Assembly (NCBI GenBank): GCA_000508865.1
Contig: BAHP02000075.1
Span: 1-56,782 of the forward strand
Length of the DNA: 56,782 nucleotides
From: Clostridiales bacterium VE202-01
GTDB lineage: Bacteria > Bacillota_I > Bacilli_A > Erysipelotrichales > Coprobacillaceae
Reading direction: 5' to 3'
Position numbers and translations under genes: made by a program. Under the pieces are notes generated by a model. That model searched no databases. It worked only from the letters and a program-made list of their open reading frames with translations, and was not told the origin of the DNA. Numbering within the stretch: position 1 is the stretch's first letter; each line of letters begins with the position of its first letter. This document shows, piece by piece, positions 26,633 to 37,374 of the stretch.

Positions 26633-26654
26633 AAGTCAACTTTTGTTGACTTTT
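26631..26654. terminator. Bidirectional terminator
   Basis: AAAAGTCAAC and GTTGACTTTT are perfect inverted repeats with a TTTT loop, lying between convergent stop codons. Confidence 0.85.
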
Positions 26655-27489
26655 AATCTATGTAATGTTCTATTTTATGATTAAGATTTTTCTCGTAATC
26701 TCTATTAAAATAACATGCATATATACAATCCAATAAATATTGTAAGGAAATACGTGAAGAAAAAGATGCAATTTTTTCTTCAGAATCTTCATAAGATGAA
26801 AAATAAAGATGATAATCAACATATTTTGCAATAGGGATTTGAATCGTAGAAGAAATAAGAATCATCGGAATGCCTTTTTCTTTTAATGTTTTAACAATAT
26901 CTAAAAGATAAGGGGTTCTTCCAGCATAACTAATAATCATTACAATATCATTTTTTTGACATGATTGAGTACGCCAATGCTGATAAAAATGTTCTTTTAC
27001 AACATCGACTTTAACTCCAATTTCTAACATATTCTGTTGAAAACTTTCTGCCATAAAATAATTACCAATAGAAGGAAATATAATAATATTTTGAGCATTA
27101 TATAAAGCTTGAATTATTTTTAAAAAGATATCTAGATCTATTAAGTTGAATGTTGATTTCAATGTTTGGTCATAAAGTGAAAGCATTTTAGACATGATTT
27201 GGTGATGTGTATTATGCTTATGGAAAGGATAATTATAATCAACAGCATGATTTTCTGGTTTGCGATTTTCAAGTTGTAATGAGATCTGTACTTTTAATTG
27301 ATTAAGACCAGAAAGTCCTAGTTTTTCAATAACTCTATAGATGGTAGAGGCAGAAACATAACTGCTTTTTGCAAGATGTTGAAGATCAAGTTTTATAACA
27401 TTATGAGGATGGTTAACAATATATTCAGCAAATATTTTTTCCCCTTCAGTAAAGTTATTGACTTGTTTTATTTTTGTGAAAATATTCAT
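26653..27489 (-). CDS. MurR/RpiR-family transcriptional regulator
   Basis: A 278-residue regulator. The N-terminal RpiR-type HTH (1-77) shows LTEGEKIFAEYIVNHP-like and LAKSSYVSASTIYRVIEKLGLSGLNQLK features. The C-terminal SIS domain (about 115-250) binds phosphosugars in this family, with IIIFPSIGNYFMAESFQQN and VMIISYAGRTPYLLDIV as its phosphosugar-binding strands and loops. Such regulators usually sense amino-sugar or hexose phosphates. It is 72 bases from the next gene on the same strand and may share its transcript. The target is not evident. Confidence 0.9.
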   Translation of the reverse strand: MNIFTKIKQVNNFTEGEKIFAEYIVNHPHNVIKLDLQHLAKSSYVSASTIYRVIEKLGLSGLNQLKVQISLQLENRKPENHAVDYNYPFHKHNTHHQIMSKMLSLYDQTLKSTFNLIDLDIFLKIIQALYNAQNIIIFPSIGNYFMAESFQQNMLEIGVKVDVVKEHFYQHWRTQSCQKNDIVMIISYAGRTPYLLDIVKTLKEKGIPMILISSTIQIPIAKYVDYHLYFSSYEDSEEKIASFSSRISLQYLLDCIYACYFNRDYEKNLNHKIEHYID

Positions 27490-27561
27490 GTTACATCATC
27501 CTTTCTTTTATGTTTATTATATTAAAACACACTATGATTTTATTTCATAGTGTATTTCAAT

Positions 27562-28566
27562 TTATTCTTTATTTTTTATCTTTTTACAAGATTCTCTTTT
27601 TATTAATGTACATGGCAGTATCATTTTTACTGGCAGCTCATCTTGTTCATTTAGTAAGGTATATAATAACATAGCACCATATTGTCCCATATAAAATGCA
27701 GGGGCGTGAATGGTTGTAAGGGGTGGATTTGTATAATTTGCATCATCGATATCATCAAATCCAATAATAGAAATATCATCAGGTACATTAATATTATTTT
27801 CTTTAAGTGCTCTCATAGCACCGATAGCAATGGGATCACTAGCGGCTATGATGGCTGTAGGAAGCTTTTTGCTCTTGATCATTTTTGACATCATATTATA
27901 TCCTGATTCTCTAGAATAACGCTCTATATATACATAACCCTGATATTGTATATGATTTTCTTTACAATATTTTTCAAAAGCTAGATATCGAAAATCTTTA
28001 TATTTTGTTGAAAAATCTAAGTATTCATTTCCTCCTAAATATCCTATTTTTTTATGATTTAATGAAGTTAGATAATTCATCATATCATAGATAGCATTTT
28101 CAAAATCTAGTGAAATAGTATTATGATTGATTTTTGATGTTTGCATATCAATAAAAATAATTTTTCTTGAAATACTTTTGAGTTCTAATATTTCATTATC
28201 AGAAAATTTTCCAATACAAATAATTCCATTTACATTTTTTAACTTTTCAATATAATTACCATCACTTTTGAATATGCGGATAATATCTATATTATCTTTA
28301 GAACAAAAATTTTCTACACCATTTCTAATTTTCAAATAAAAGGGATCATCCATTTCCTGTTGTAAAGAATACCATTGTAATATACCAATAGTAAAATTTA
28401 ATTGTTTGTTTTTTGCTTTTTTTACATAATTAAGCTTATTAACGGCATTTCGTATATTTTGCTGTGTTTCTTCAGGAAGGATTAAAGATGTATCGTTATT
28501 TAAAAATCTTGAAACTGTTGCTGATGAAACACCGGCAAGGTTAGCGACATCTTTTAAAGTAGCCAT
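27562..28566 (-). CDS. LacI/GalR-family repressor, predicted galactose regulator
   Basis: A 334-residue repressor. The HTH is MATLKDVANLAGVSSATVSRFLN (1-23), the hinge helix is near residue 55, and the periplasmic-binding-protein-like effector domain runs from about 60 to 330. I start it at the ATG giving MATLKDV, seven to ten bases after AAGGGGTG; the longer frame begins at GTG within that site. It lies just downstream of galE on the same strand, and four TTTAGTAAA-like boxes lie in the galE-galT promoter region. It is therefore the best candidate for the gal repressor. Confidence 0.9.
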   Translation of the reverse strand: MATLKDVANLAGVSSATVSRFLNNDTSLILPEETQQNIRNAVNKLNYVKKAKNKQLNFTIGILQWYSLQQEMDDPFYLKIRNGVENFCSKDNIDIIRIFKSDGNYIEKLKNVNGIICIGKFSDNEILELKSISRKIIFIDMQTSKINHNTISLDFENAIYDMMNYLTSLNHKKIGYLGGNEYLDFSTKYKDFRYLAFEKYCKENHIQYQGYVYIERYSRESGYNMMSKMIKSKKLPTAIIAASDPIAIGAMRALKENNINVPDDISIIGFDDIDDANYTNPPLTTIHAPAFYMGQYGAMLLYTLLNEQDELPVKMILPCTLIKRESCKKIKNKE

Positions 28567-28608
28567 ATACTTCACCCCTTTCGATTTACTATGTTATATT
28601 ATATCGAA

Positions 28609-29583
28609 TTATTTTCTATTTGTATAGAAATTCCATGCTGTAAAAATAATTTGATTTATATCAGTATATTTTGGGTTCCAATTAAGAATTTCAAAAGATT
28701 TTTTATTATTTGCAATTAATTTTGCTGGATCTCCTGCTCTTCTTTTACAAATATTAACTTTAATATCCTGTTGTGTTACTTCTTTAACGGCATTAATAAT
28801 ATCTAAAACAGAATATCCTTCACCGTTTCCTAGGTTAATAATTTGAGAAGAATTTCCTTCTTTTAAATAGTTTAATGCTTTAATATGGGCATCGGCTAAA
28901 TCACATACATGTATATAATCACGAATGCATGTACCGTCTTTTGTGTCATAATCGTTGCCAAACACATTAATTGCTTCTCTTTTACCTAAAGCTACCTGTA
29001 ATATTAAAGGGATTAAATGAGTCTCTGGATTATGTAATTCCCCAATTGATCCATTTGGATGGGCACCACATGCATTGAAATATCTTAAAGCTACAAAAGA
29101 CATTCCATAAGCAGCTACACACCATTTCATCATATGTTCCATAGTTAATTTTGTTTCACCATATGGATTTGTAGGATTTGTGTCATCAGTTTCTTCAATA
29201 GGAATTCTCTTAGGTTCACCATAAGTTGCTGCAGTAGAAGAAAATACAATATGTTTAACGTTATGTTTTTTCATAACTTTTAATAATACGATCATACCAT
29301 AAACATTATTATCATAGTACTCTAAAGGCTCTTTCATGCTTACTCCAACTAATGAATTTGCGGCAAAATGAATGACTCCTTCAATATTTTCCTTTTCAAA
29401 TACGTTGCTTAAGAATATCTCATCTCTTAAATCCCCTTGATAGAATTTTGCTTTTGGATGAATTAATTCTTTAAATCCAGTTTGCAGATTATCCACTATG
29501 ACAACATCATTCCCCCTTTCGATTAATTCATAAACTGTGTGACTGCCGATATATCCAGCACCACCTAAAACTAAAATACTCAT
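28609..29583 (-). CDS. galE: UDP-glucose 4-epimerase
   Basis: A 324-residue short-chain dehydrogenase/reductase. The NAD motif GGAGYIG is at 7-13, the catalytic YxxxK is Y141/K145 in NPYGETKLTMEHM, and the GalE-specific RYFNACGAHPNG and GTCIRDYIHVCDLA follow. It interconverts UDP-galactose and UDP-glucose in the Leloir pathway. I start at the ATG giving MSILVLGG, behind AAAGGAGGAAT. It is transcribed divergently from galT-galK, with the LacI-family gene following on its strand. Confidence 0.96.
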   Translation of the reverse strand: MSILVLGGAGYIGSHTVYELIERGNDVVIVDNLQTGFKELIHPKAKFYQGDLRDEIFLSNVFEKENIEGVIHFAANSLVGVSMKEPLEYYDNNVYGMIVLLKVMKKHNVKHIVFSSTAATYGEPKRIPIEETDDTNPTNPYGETKLTMEHMMKWCVAAYGMSFVALRYFNACGAHPNGSIGELHNPETHLIPLILQVALGKREAINVFGNDYDTKDGTCIRDYIHVCDLADAHIKALNYLKEGNSSQIINLGNGEGYSVLDIINAVKEVTQQDIKVNICKRRAGDPAKLIANNKKSFEILNWNPKYTDINQIIFTAWNFYTNRK

Positions 29584-29608
29584 AATTTTATTCCTCCTTT
29601 TCAACATC

Positions 29609-29637
29609 ATAATAAATCTTTAGTAAAATAATGTCAA
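29609..29637 (-). promoter_or_regulatory. galE promoter
   Basis: On the minus strand, TTGACA (29637-29632), 17 bases, TATTAT (29614-29609). Operator-like box 1 (29619-29627) lies within the spacer. Confidence 0.7.
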
Positions 29638-29695
29638 TATATTTAGTAAAATATATAAATAATATTCAGTAAAATTATTGACATAATTTACTAAA
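29619..29695. repeat. Four evenly spaced operator-like boxes between galE and galT
   Basis: TTTAGTAAA at 29619-29627 and 29642-29650, TTCAGTAAA at 29665-29673, and TTTACTAAA at 29687-29695. Start-to-start distances are 23, 23 and 22 bp, about two helical turns. Boxes 1 and 4 lie in the spacers of the two divergent promoters. They are likely binding sites for the LacI-family protein encoded next to galE. Confidence 0.7.
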
Positions 29696-29706
29696 ATATC
29701 TATAAT
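29678..29706 (+). promoter_or_regulatory. galT-galK promoter
   Basis: A full consensus promoter: TTGACA (29678-29683), 17 bases, TATAAT (29701-29706). It would be very strong if not repressed. Confidence 0.85.
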
Positions 29707-29727
29707 ATCACGCGAGGAGGAACTAAG

Positions 29728-31205
29728 ATGAATGAAAAAATTAATCAACTTATTAATTTTGCTTTAAAAAATGAAATGATAAAAAAGGAGGATGAGTATT
29801 ATTCAATAAATAAGCTATTAGATTTACTAAAAATAGATCGATTTAAAAGATGTGAAGTTGATGATATCTCTTTATATGATATTTTGGATAGTATGTTGAA
29901 ATATGCATGTGAAAAAGAATTGATAGAGGATGATATGACGAATCGTGATTTATTTGATACATGTATTATGGACTGCATTATGCCTAGACCAAGTGAAGTT
30001 GTAACAAAATTTAATGAATTATATAAAATTAGTCCACAAAAGGCGACAGATTATTATTATGATTTATCTATTCATTCAAATTATATTCGAAAATCAAGAA
30101 CTGATAAAAATATTAAATTTAACGCTTATTATAAATATGGTGATATTCAAATCTCGATAAATCTATCTAAACCAGAAAAGGATCCTAAAGAAATAGCAAA
30201 AGCAAAACTTGTAAAAAGCAGCGGATATCCAAAATGTTTATTATGTAAAGAAAATGTAGGTTATGCTGGACATATGAATCATCCAGCTAGACAAACTCAT
30301 CGTATTATTCCGTTAAGTTTGAATGATAATCAGTACTTTTTACAGTATTCACCATATGTATACTATAATGAACACTGCATTGTATTTAATAATGAACATA
30401 TTCCAATGAAGATAGATGAAAATACTTTTAAAAATCTATTTAGTTTTATTAAACAATTCCCACATTATATGTTAGGAAGCAATGCTGATTTGCCGATTGT
30501 TGGAGGATCGATTTTAACTCATGATCATTATCAAGGCGGTAAGCATCATTTTCCAATGGAATATGCTCAAACAATTAAAGAAATTAAAATTAAAGATTAT
30601 GATGTAAAGGTAGAAATGATTAAATGGCCATTATCTACTTTAAGATTAACAGGAACTAATGATGAAGAAGTGGTCAGATTATCAACTTATATTTTAAATA
30701 AATGGATTCAATATAGTGATGAAGGTTTAGATATTGTTGCATTTACAAATGGAGAAAGGCATAACACAATCACACCTATTGCAAGAATGAAAGATAACCA
30801 ATATCAAATTGATTTGGTTTTAAGAAACAACCGTACAAGTGAACAATATCCTGATGGTATCTTCCACCCTCATCAAGAACATCATCATATTAAAAAAGAA
30901 AATATTGGATTAATAGAAGTTATGGGATTAGCAATTTTACCAGCTAGATTAAAGAATGAACTTGCGGATTTAAAGGAGTGCTTATTAGGAAAGAAGAATA
31001 TTGAAGATTTTGATGCATTAAAAAACATATTGAATGGTATGAGTATTTAAAAACTATTTCTATTGATGAAAAGAACATAGATAAGATATTAGAACAAGAA
31101 ACTGTAAAGAAATTTGTGAGTGTGTTAGAAAATGCGGGGGTTTATAAAATGAATGAAGAAGGAATTAATGGGTTTACAAGATTTGTAGAGTATTTAAATG
31201 AGTAA
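29728..31205 (+). pseudogene. galT: UTP-hexose-1-phosphate uridylyltransferase (Firmicute type GalT), frameshifted near the 3' end
   Basis: About 492 residues. It belongs to the Firmicute GalT family, with the nucleophile region ILTHDHYQGGKHHFPM and IARMKDNQYQIDLVLRNNRTSEQYPDGIFHPHQEHHHIKKENIGLIEVMG, here quoted only by its ends. The first frame stops at 31050, but adding one A to the A-run at 31020-31025 gives KKHIEWYEYLKTISIDEKN. Reading then continues to TAA 31205 with VSVLENAGVYKMNEEG, the expected C-terminus. The enzyme moves UMP from UDP-glucose to galactose-1-phosphate. AGGAGGAA precedes the ATG. Given its essential pathway role, a sequencing error is likely. Confidence 0.9.
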
Positions 31206-31253
31206 ATTAAAACTATATAAATGAAGAAGGGTAAAATTTTTATATTTTAAGGC

Positions 31254-32534
31254 ATGGATATGGAAGCAAAAAAATTATTAGAAAAATTTAAAAATAATGA
31301 ATTTGATGAATTATTAATTGATGTATATGACGATATTCAATTATTAGAATATCAAAATCATAGATATCAAAATGCAATTCAACAATATATTGAATTATTT
31401 GGAAATAATGATGTAGAAATTTATAGTGGTGCGGGTCGTAGTGAAATAGGTGGAAATCATACTGATCATCAACATGGTCGTGTATTAGCGGCATCAATTA
31501 ATCTAGATGCTATTGGTATTGTTACAAGACAGGATGGAATTATTAAAGTTGTTTCTGATAATTATGATATTGACCCTATTAATATTGATGATTTAGAAAA
31601 GAAAAATAATGAAGAAGGTACTTCTGAAGGGTTGATTCGTGGTGTTGTTTCTGAGTTAAAAAATTTAGGATATAAGATTGGTGGATTTAACGCATTTATT
31701 ACAAGTGATGTATTAATGGGGGCAGGTTTGTCGTCTTCAGCTTCGTTTGAAATATTGATAGGAACAATTATTAATGGATTATATAATGATATGAGTATTG
31801 ATATGGTAACGCTTGCTAAAGTTGGACAATATGCAGAAAATGTTTATTTTAAAAAACCATGTGGATTGATGGATCAATGTGCGTGTGCAGTCGGGGGATT
31901 AATTAGTATTGATTTTAATGATGCTGCAAAACCGATTGTTAATGCTTTAGATGTTGATTTTTCTAAGTATAATCACAGTTTATGTATTGTTGATACAAAA
32001 GGATCACATGCCGATTTAACTAGTGAATATGCTGCAGTACCACAAGAAATGAAAGATGTAGCAAAAGTTTTTGGTAAAGAGGTTTTAAGAGATGTTGATG
32101 AAAAAGAATTCTATGAAAGAATAACTGAAGTAAGAGAAAAATGTACAGATAGATCTGTTTTGCGGGCAATTCATTTTTTTAGTGAAAATAGAAGAGTTGA
32201 GCAATTAGTTGATGCTTTAAAAAATGATGATTTTGATAAATTCAAAGTATTGATTCAAGATTCAGGTAATTCTAGTTATAAATTCTTACAAAATGTGTAT
32301 GCTTCATGTGACTTACAAAATCAGGCAATATCTATTGCATTAGCAATGTCTGAAATTATTTTAGGAGATTATGGTATTTGTAGAGTTCATGGTGGTGGAT
32401 TTGCAGGAACAATTCAAGCATTTGTAGCAGATGAATATGTTAATACATATAAAGAAGAAATTGAGAAAATCTTTGGTAAAAATTCTTGCCATGTTTTAAA
32501 AGTAAGAAAGTATGGGGGAAAGAAAATATTGTAA
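31254..32534 (+). CDS. galK: Galactokinase
   Basis: A 426-residue GHMP kinase. The galactokinase signature GRSEIGGNHTDHQHGRV, the ATP loop VLMGAGLSSSASFEI and the C-terminal GICRVHGGGFAGTIQ are present. It phosphorylates galactose with ATP in the first Leloir step. It follows galT by 48 bases. The start is uncertain: ATG 31254 is only one base after AAGG, while ATG 31260 has better spacing. It would join galT, galE and the phosphohexomutase to feed glycolysis and glycogen. Confidence 0.95.
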   Translation: MDMEAKKLLEKFKNNEFDELLIDVYDDIQLLEYQNHRYQNAIQQYIELFGNNDVEIYSGAGRSEIGGNHTDHQHGRVLAASINLDAIGIVTRQDGIIKVVSDNYDIDPINIDDLEKKNNEEGTSEGLIRGVVSELKNLGYKIGGFNAFITSDVLMGAGLSSSASFEILIGTIINGLYNDMSIDMVTLAKVGQYAENVYFKKPCGLMDQCACAVGGLISIDFNDAAKPIVNALDVDFSKYNHSLCIVDTKGSHADLTSEYAAVPQEMKDVAKVFGKEVLRDVDEKEFYERITEVREKCTDRSVLRAIHFFSENRRVEQLVDALKNDDFDKFKVLIQDSGNSSYKFLQNVYASCDLQNQAISIALAMSEIILGDYGICRVHGGGFAGTIQAFVADEYVNTYKEEIEKIFGKNSCHVLKVRKYGGKKIL

Positions 32535-32651
32535 TAGATAAAGTGTTTATTAATCAGTATACTTATCTTCTTTAAAAATTATTTGATAATTATATCTAAT
32601 ACGGTCAAATCAATAGATTTAAAGAAAATATAAATATGGTGAGGGGAATCT

Positions 32652-33841
32652 ATGAAAAATATATTAAAATTAGATTTAAAATATGCAGCTAGTCAAATTT
32701 TCTATTATGGAGCTGTTTGTGCGATGACGGGATATGCATCAGTATATCTATTAGATAAAAAGTTTAATAATTCGACGATAGGAATTGTTTTAGCTTTATG
32801 CAATGTTCTTGCTGTTGTTTTACAGCCAATATTAGCATCATTTATTGACAGAAATAAAAATATTGAGCTAAGAAATGTTATTTCAATCATTATGATAGGT
32901 ATTATTATTTTATCAATGATTCTATATGTTTTTCCCATAAACTGGGTAATCATCTTAATTTTAACAGTTTTTATTTTTTCAATGATAACAACTATTATGC
33001 CTCTGATGAATTCTTTAGCTTTTATCTTTGAAAATATGGAATTAAAATTAATTACGGTTTTGCTAGAGGATTAGGATCTGTTGCTTATGCATTAACATCT
33101 ATGATATTAGGTTATATCGTAGAAAGCTTTACACCGGGCATTTTACCATTATTCTATATCTTTTTTAGTGTTTCTATGTACATTGTTGTTAAAATGTTTG
33201 TTCTTCCTAAACATCAACACTTTGACACAATAGAAGTAGATGCTGTTCAAAAAGAAGATAGTGGTAGCCAATTATCATTAATAAGCTTTTGTGTAAAATA
33301 TAAAAAATTTATAACTTTCTTATTTGGTTTTATCTTAGTCTATTTTGCACATACGATCATTAATTATTTCTTTATTCAAATCATTATAAATATCGGTGGC
33401 ACAAGTAGTGATATGGGTAATGCTGTTTTTTTAGCATCATTGTTAGAACTGCCAACAATGACATATTTCACAAAACTAAGTAATAAGATAAACTGTGGAC
33501 GATTGATTAAATTTTCGATTATTATGTTTTTATTAAAACATGTTATTGCTTATTTAGCCACAAATATGATGATGATTTATATATCCCAAGTATTACAGCT
33601 TTTTGCATATGCTTTATTTATTCCGGCATCTGTTTATTATGTCAATCAAAAGATTGCGATTAATGATCGAGTAAAAGGACAATCAATGGTTACAATGGCC
33701 ATGACTATAGCAGGTGTTTTTGCTAGTCTTATAGGAGGAATGTTAATTGATAGTATTGGAGTTCATCTTGTTTTGATGGTTGGAGCAATTGTTTCAACTA
33801 TAGGAGCAGTTATTGTTTGTTTAACGGTAGAAAATGTTTAA
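32652..33841 (+). pseudogene. MFS sugar transporter, frameshifted
   Basis: About 396 residues, twelve predicted helices, of the oligosaccharide:proton symporter (LacY/RafB-like) branch of the major facilitator family. The N-terminal half has YYGAVCAMTGYASVYLLDKKFN and an intracellular FIDRNKN loop. The frame breaks at 33038-33039: one more G restores ENMGIKINYGFARGLGSVAYAL, a signature of the family, and continues to 33841. Its position after galK suggests galactose or a galactoside as substrate. The one-base loss lies in a short G run. Confidence 0.82.
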
Positions 33842-33895
33842 AAGATCTTGATGTTTTTCGAAAAGATTATTATCAATAAAGGTGATAAGAGTTTT

Positions 33896-33930
33896 AGGAG
33901 TCCATTCGATATAGAATGACTCCTTTTTAT
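33896..33930 (+). terminator. Terminator after the MFS gene
   Basis: AGGAGTCCATTC pairs, with one bulge, with GAATGACTCCT and is followed by TTTTTAT. Confidence 0.8.
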
Positions 33931-34064
33931 ATAAAACTATTTTTTCTGATTTGTCATTTTTTTTATTTATTTTGGGAATATTTTTTCAATATCAAGACTA
34001 ATGATAAACAAAGAATAAAAAATGATACTATTTTTGTGTTAGGAGGGATAAAAGAAGAGTTTAT

Positions 34065-34095
34065 CAAAATAAAAAAGGTCTAAAACATAGACCGT
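34065..34095 (-). terminator. Terminator of the AraC-family gene
   Basis: On the minus strand, GGTCTA and TAGACC flank a five-base loop and lead into TTTTTTATTTT. Confidence 0.75.
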
Positions 34096-34099
34096 TATA

Positions 34100-34921
34100 T
34101 CATGTTTTTCTATATTCTGAAGGAGAAATAGAGTATTCTTTTTTAAATATTTTTGAAAAAGCTAATTGATCATCAAACCCTAATGAATCAGCAATAACTG
34201 AAATTGGTAAATCAGTTGTTTTTAAAAGGGCTTGGGCTTTTTTTAGTTTTAAATTTTTTAAATAGTTTTTTGGGGAAATATCAAATTTATCATGAAACAT
34301 TTTTGTTAGATAATTTGGATGAATTCCAAATTCTTTAGCAACATCTTTGATTTTAATTTTTTCTGGATAATTTATATCTAAATAGTGTTTGACTTCATCA
34401 ACGATAGACTGATTGTTTATTTTCTTTTCATCTAAACCAATATCTTCAAATAACATAGATATAATATCTAGTAAGATACTATTACATTTAAAATAGCGAC
34501 TAACTTTATTTCTTTCTAGTTTGAGAATCTCAAAAATCGGGTTTTTATATTTATTGATATCTAAATTATGAATAATAAATACATCTTCAGTCGAGTTCAT
34601 CAATTCATAAGTATACATTTGAGAATTGATACCAGAAAAGTTTATCCAAACATAGCACCATGGATCAATTGCATCTGCTTCATAATAGCATACTTTTCCT
34701 GAAGGAATTATAAATGCATCGCCCTTAGATAAATGAAAGATATGTCCATTGATATGAAATTCTCCTTTCCCGTAAAGTACAAAATGGATCAATTGATATG
34801 AGCGGAATCGTGGACCACAGCTATGACCTGGTCGGCATTCTTCAAATCCAGCACTATAAAAAGATAAGTCAGATATAGAATTATGTAAAAAATGATTTTG
34901 TGTCTCCTTATATTCTTTCAT
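34100..34921 (-). CDS. AraC-family regulator, MsmR/RafR-like
   Basis: A 273-residue regulator. The N-terminal cupin-like domain (about 15-150) has the HxxGP region HSCGPRFRSYQLIHFV and GKGEFHINGHIFHLSKGDAFIIP. Two C-terminal helix-turn-helix motifs follow: IKDVAKEFGIHPNYLTKMF and ISVIADSLGFDDQLAFSKIFKK. It is transcribed away from the alpha-galactosidase gene. That arrangement is typical of melibiose and raffinose regulators that activate their neighbour when sugar is bound. Its binding sites in the 143-bp gap are not clear. Confidence 0.9.
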   Translation of the reverse strand: MKEYKETQNHFLHNSISDLSFYSAGFEECRPGHSCGPRFRSYQLIHFVLYGKGEFHINGHIFHLSKGDAFIIPSGKVCYYEADAIDPWCYVWINFSGINSQMYTYELMNSTEDVFIIHNLDINKYKNPIFEILKLERNKVSRYFKCNSILLDIISMLFEDIGLDEKKINNQSIVDEVKHYLDINYPEKIKIKDVAKEFGIHPNYLTKMFHDKFDISPKNYLKNLKLKKAQALLKTTDLPISVIADSLGFDDQLAFSKIFKKEYSISPSEYRKT

Positions 34922-35064
34922 GATTTTATTATAAGTGAAAATCTTAACTTTTTCTATATTTATTTATGAAAATACCATATTAAAGAGCTATCTAGTATTA
35001 TTTAATATAAATATAAAATTAGTTTTTAGAGCTGATTTGGAAATTGTTGTAAAGGAGGAAAATA

Positions 35065-37243
35065 ATGAGTATAACATTTCACAAAAATAATCATTTTGTT
35101 CATATGAAAAATGAACAGATAAGTTATATTATCGAAATATTGGATAGAAAGTATTTAGTTCATCGTTATTTTGGAAAATCGTTACGTGAATTCCACGATA
35201 ATGAGCAGTTCTATTATTTTAAAAGAGCATATACAACAAATGGTGATTTAAGTATGGAAAATGCATCTTTTGATGATATTCCTAGTGAATTACCTACTAG
35301 GGGCAGAGGAGATTTTAGAACACCTATTTTAGCAATAGTATTAGAAAATGGCATTGAGTATCTTGATCTTCATTTTAAACAATGGAGAATTGTCGATGAA
35401 AAACCGTTGTTAGAGGGATTACCTAGTACATTTGCTAATAATGATGAAGTCGAAACATTAGAAATTGTATGTGAAGATGATATTGCTAAAGTTAGGGTTT
35501 ATTTATATTATTCAATTTTTAAAAGCAAAGGATTAATTACAAGACATCAGAAAATTGAAAACTATGGTTGTCAAACCCTAACTATTCAGGATGCAAAAAG
35601 TATATCTTTAGATTTACCACATCAAAAATATGATTGGATTTCTCTTTATGGAACACATGCTAAAGAAGCTAATATAGAGAGATTTGCATTGCATCATGGA
35701 ATTCAAAAGATTGAAAGTGTTAGTGGAAGCAGCAGTCCTCAGCATCAACCTTTTTTTGCTTTAGTTTCACCTGAAACTAATCAATTTCATGGCGAAGTAT
35801 TTGGATTTCATTTAGTTTATAGTGGGAATTTTATTGCCCAGGCTCAGGTGGATCAATTTGGCAGAGTAAGAGCACAAATAGGAATTAATCCAGATACATT
35901 TACATGGAAATTAAAAGGGGGAGAAATTTTTACAACACCAGAAGCAGTCTTAAATTATTCTCAAAATGGTTTAAATGAGATGAGTCAAAATTTTCATTGG
36001 TTATATCAGTATCATTTAATGCCTAAACGATTTGAAAATATGGAAAGACCTATTTTGTTGAACTCATGGGAAGCAATGTATTATGATGTTTCACTTGCAA
36101 AAATTGATCGACAAACAGATTTAGCTAAACAGATTGGTGTAGAGCTGTTTGTTCTTGATGATGGCTGGTTTAGAAGTGGTAATACGAGTGAAAGTGCAAT
36201 TGGTGATTGGAAGTGCAATGAAGCAAAATTACCTGGTGGGATTAAAAGAGTTTCAAAATTAGTTCATGATAAAGGTTTGAAATTTGGTTTATGGTTTGAA
36301 CCAGAAGCAGTTAGTAAAAATAGTCAATTATATGAAAAACATCCTGATTGGATTTTAAATGTTCCACAATACTCACCTGTAGAAGGAAGACATGAATATT
36401 TATTAGATTTATCAAGAGAAGACGTAAGAAATTATATTATAAATATTTTTGATGAATATTTAAAAGACGGATATATTGATTATGTTAAGTGGGATATGAA
36501 TAGACCTTTAACAGACGTTAATTCTTTATTATTAAATAAGTGTCAAAAGGGTGAAATTTATCATAGATATGTTTTAGGATTATATGAAATATTAGAAAAA
36601 ATCACAACAAGGTATTCAAATGTATTATTTGAAGGGTGTTCTAGCGGTGGGGAAGTTTGATCCAGGAATACTTTATTATGTAGGTCAAAATTGGTGTAGT
36701 GATAATACAGATGGTTTTGATAGAGTACACATACAATCTGGATTTGGCTTACTATATCCGCCAATATCAATGGGGGCACATATCAGTATAACGCCAAATC
36801 ATCAAACTGGTAGATGGACATCATTAGATACACGTTATAAAGTTGCAAAATTATTTAATTTAGGATTTGAATTAGATTTAGAGCAATGTTGTCAAAGTGA
36901 ATTAGACGATATTTGTAATCAAATTATTGATTATAAGAAGATTCGTCATCTTATTTTAAATGGCTTGTTATACCAGCATGATACGTTTCATGAAAACTAT
37001 GTCATGTGGTCTTTATGTGATAAAGAGGGTAAGGAATGTATTGTTATGATATTTCAAAAATATTATACACCGCTTAGTGCTCATGGATTATTTAAAATAC
37101 CTTATTTAGATGCTCATAGTAATTATTGTGAATTATCAACTCTTCAAATATATGGTGGAGATGAATTGCAAAATATTGGTATATCTGTACCTTTAGCAAA
37201 AGAGGATTTTCATATTTTTGAATTTCATTTTGTTAAAATTTAA
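35065..37243 (+). pseudogene. GH36 alpha-galactosidase, frameshifted
   Basis: About 727 residues, the normal length of Firmicute GH36 enzymes. Seen are the N-terminal beta domain, ELFVLDDGWFRSGN, GLKFGLWFEPEAVSKNS, the nucleophile motif YVKWDMNRPL and, after the break, the acid/base motif WCSDNTDGFDR. The break is at the G-run 36649-36652 in the conserved CSSGGGxFDPG segment; a net change of two missing bases or one extra base restores it. No signal peptide, so the enzyme is cytosolic and would hydrolyse imported melibiose or raffinose-type sugars to galactose. AAGGAGG precedes the ATG. Confidence 0.9.
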
Positions 37244-37374
37244 ATATGTATTGAAAATATTAGTTTTTTCCATATTTTAATGAAAAAACACTATACAAAA
37301 CAATTGTTGTTAAAGTTAAAATATTGTCGAGTTAACAAAGAATATGCATATTTATAACTTAGAAAGGAGTAGAC

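Noticed and set aside
31288-31497. His/Tyr-rich antisense frame in galK
   Set aside because: Composition reflects the reverse complement of an AT-rich gene; it has no independent support.
34984-35033. Two AGAGCT direct repeats upstream of the alpha-galactosidase as AraC-type sites
   Set aside because: Only six bases are shared, and the 44-bp spacing does not match usual AraC half-site spacing; probably chance.
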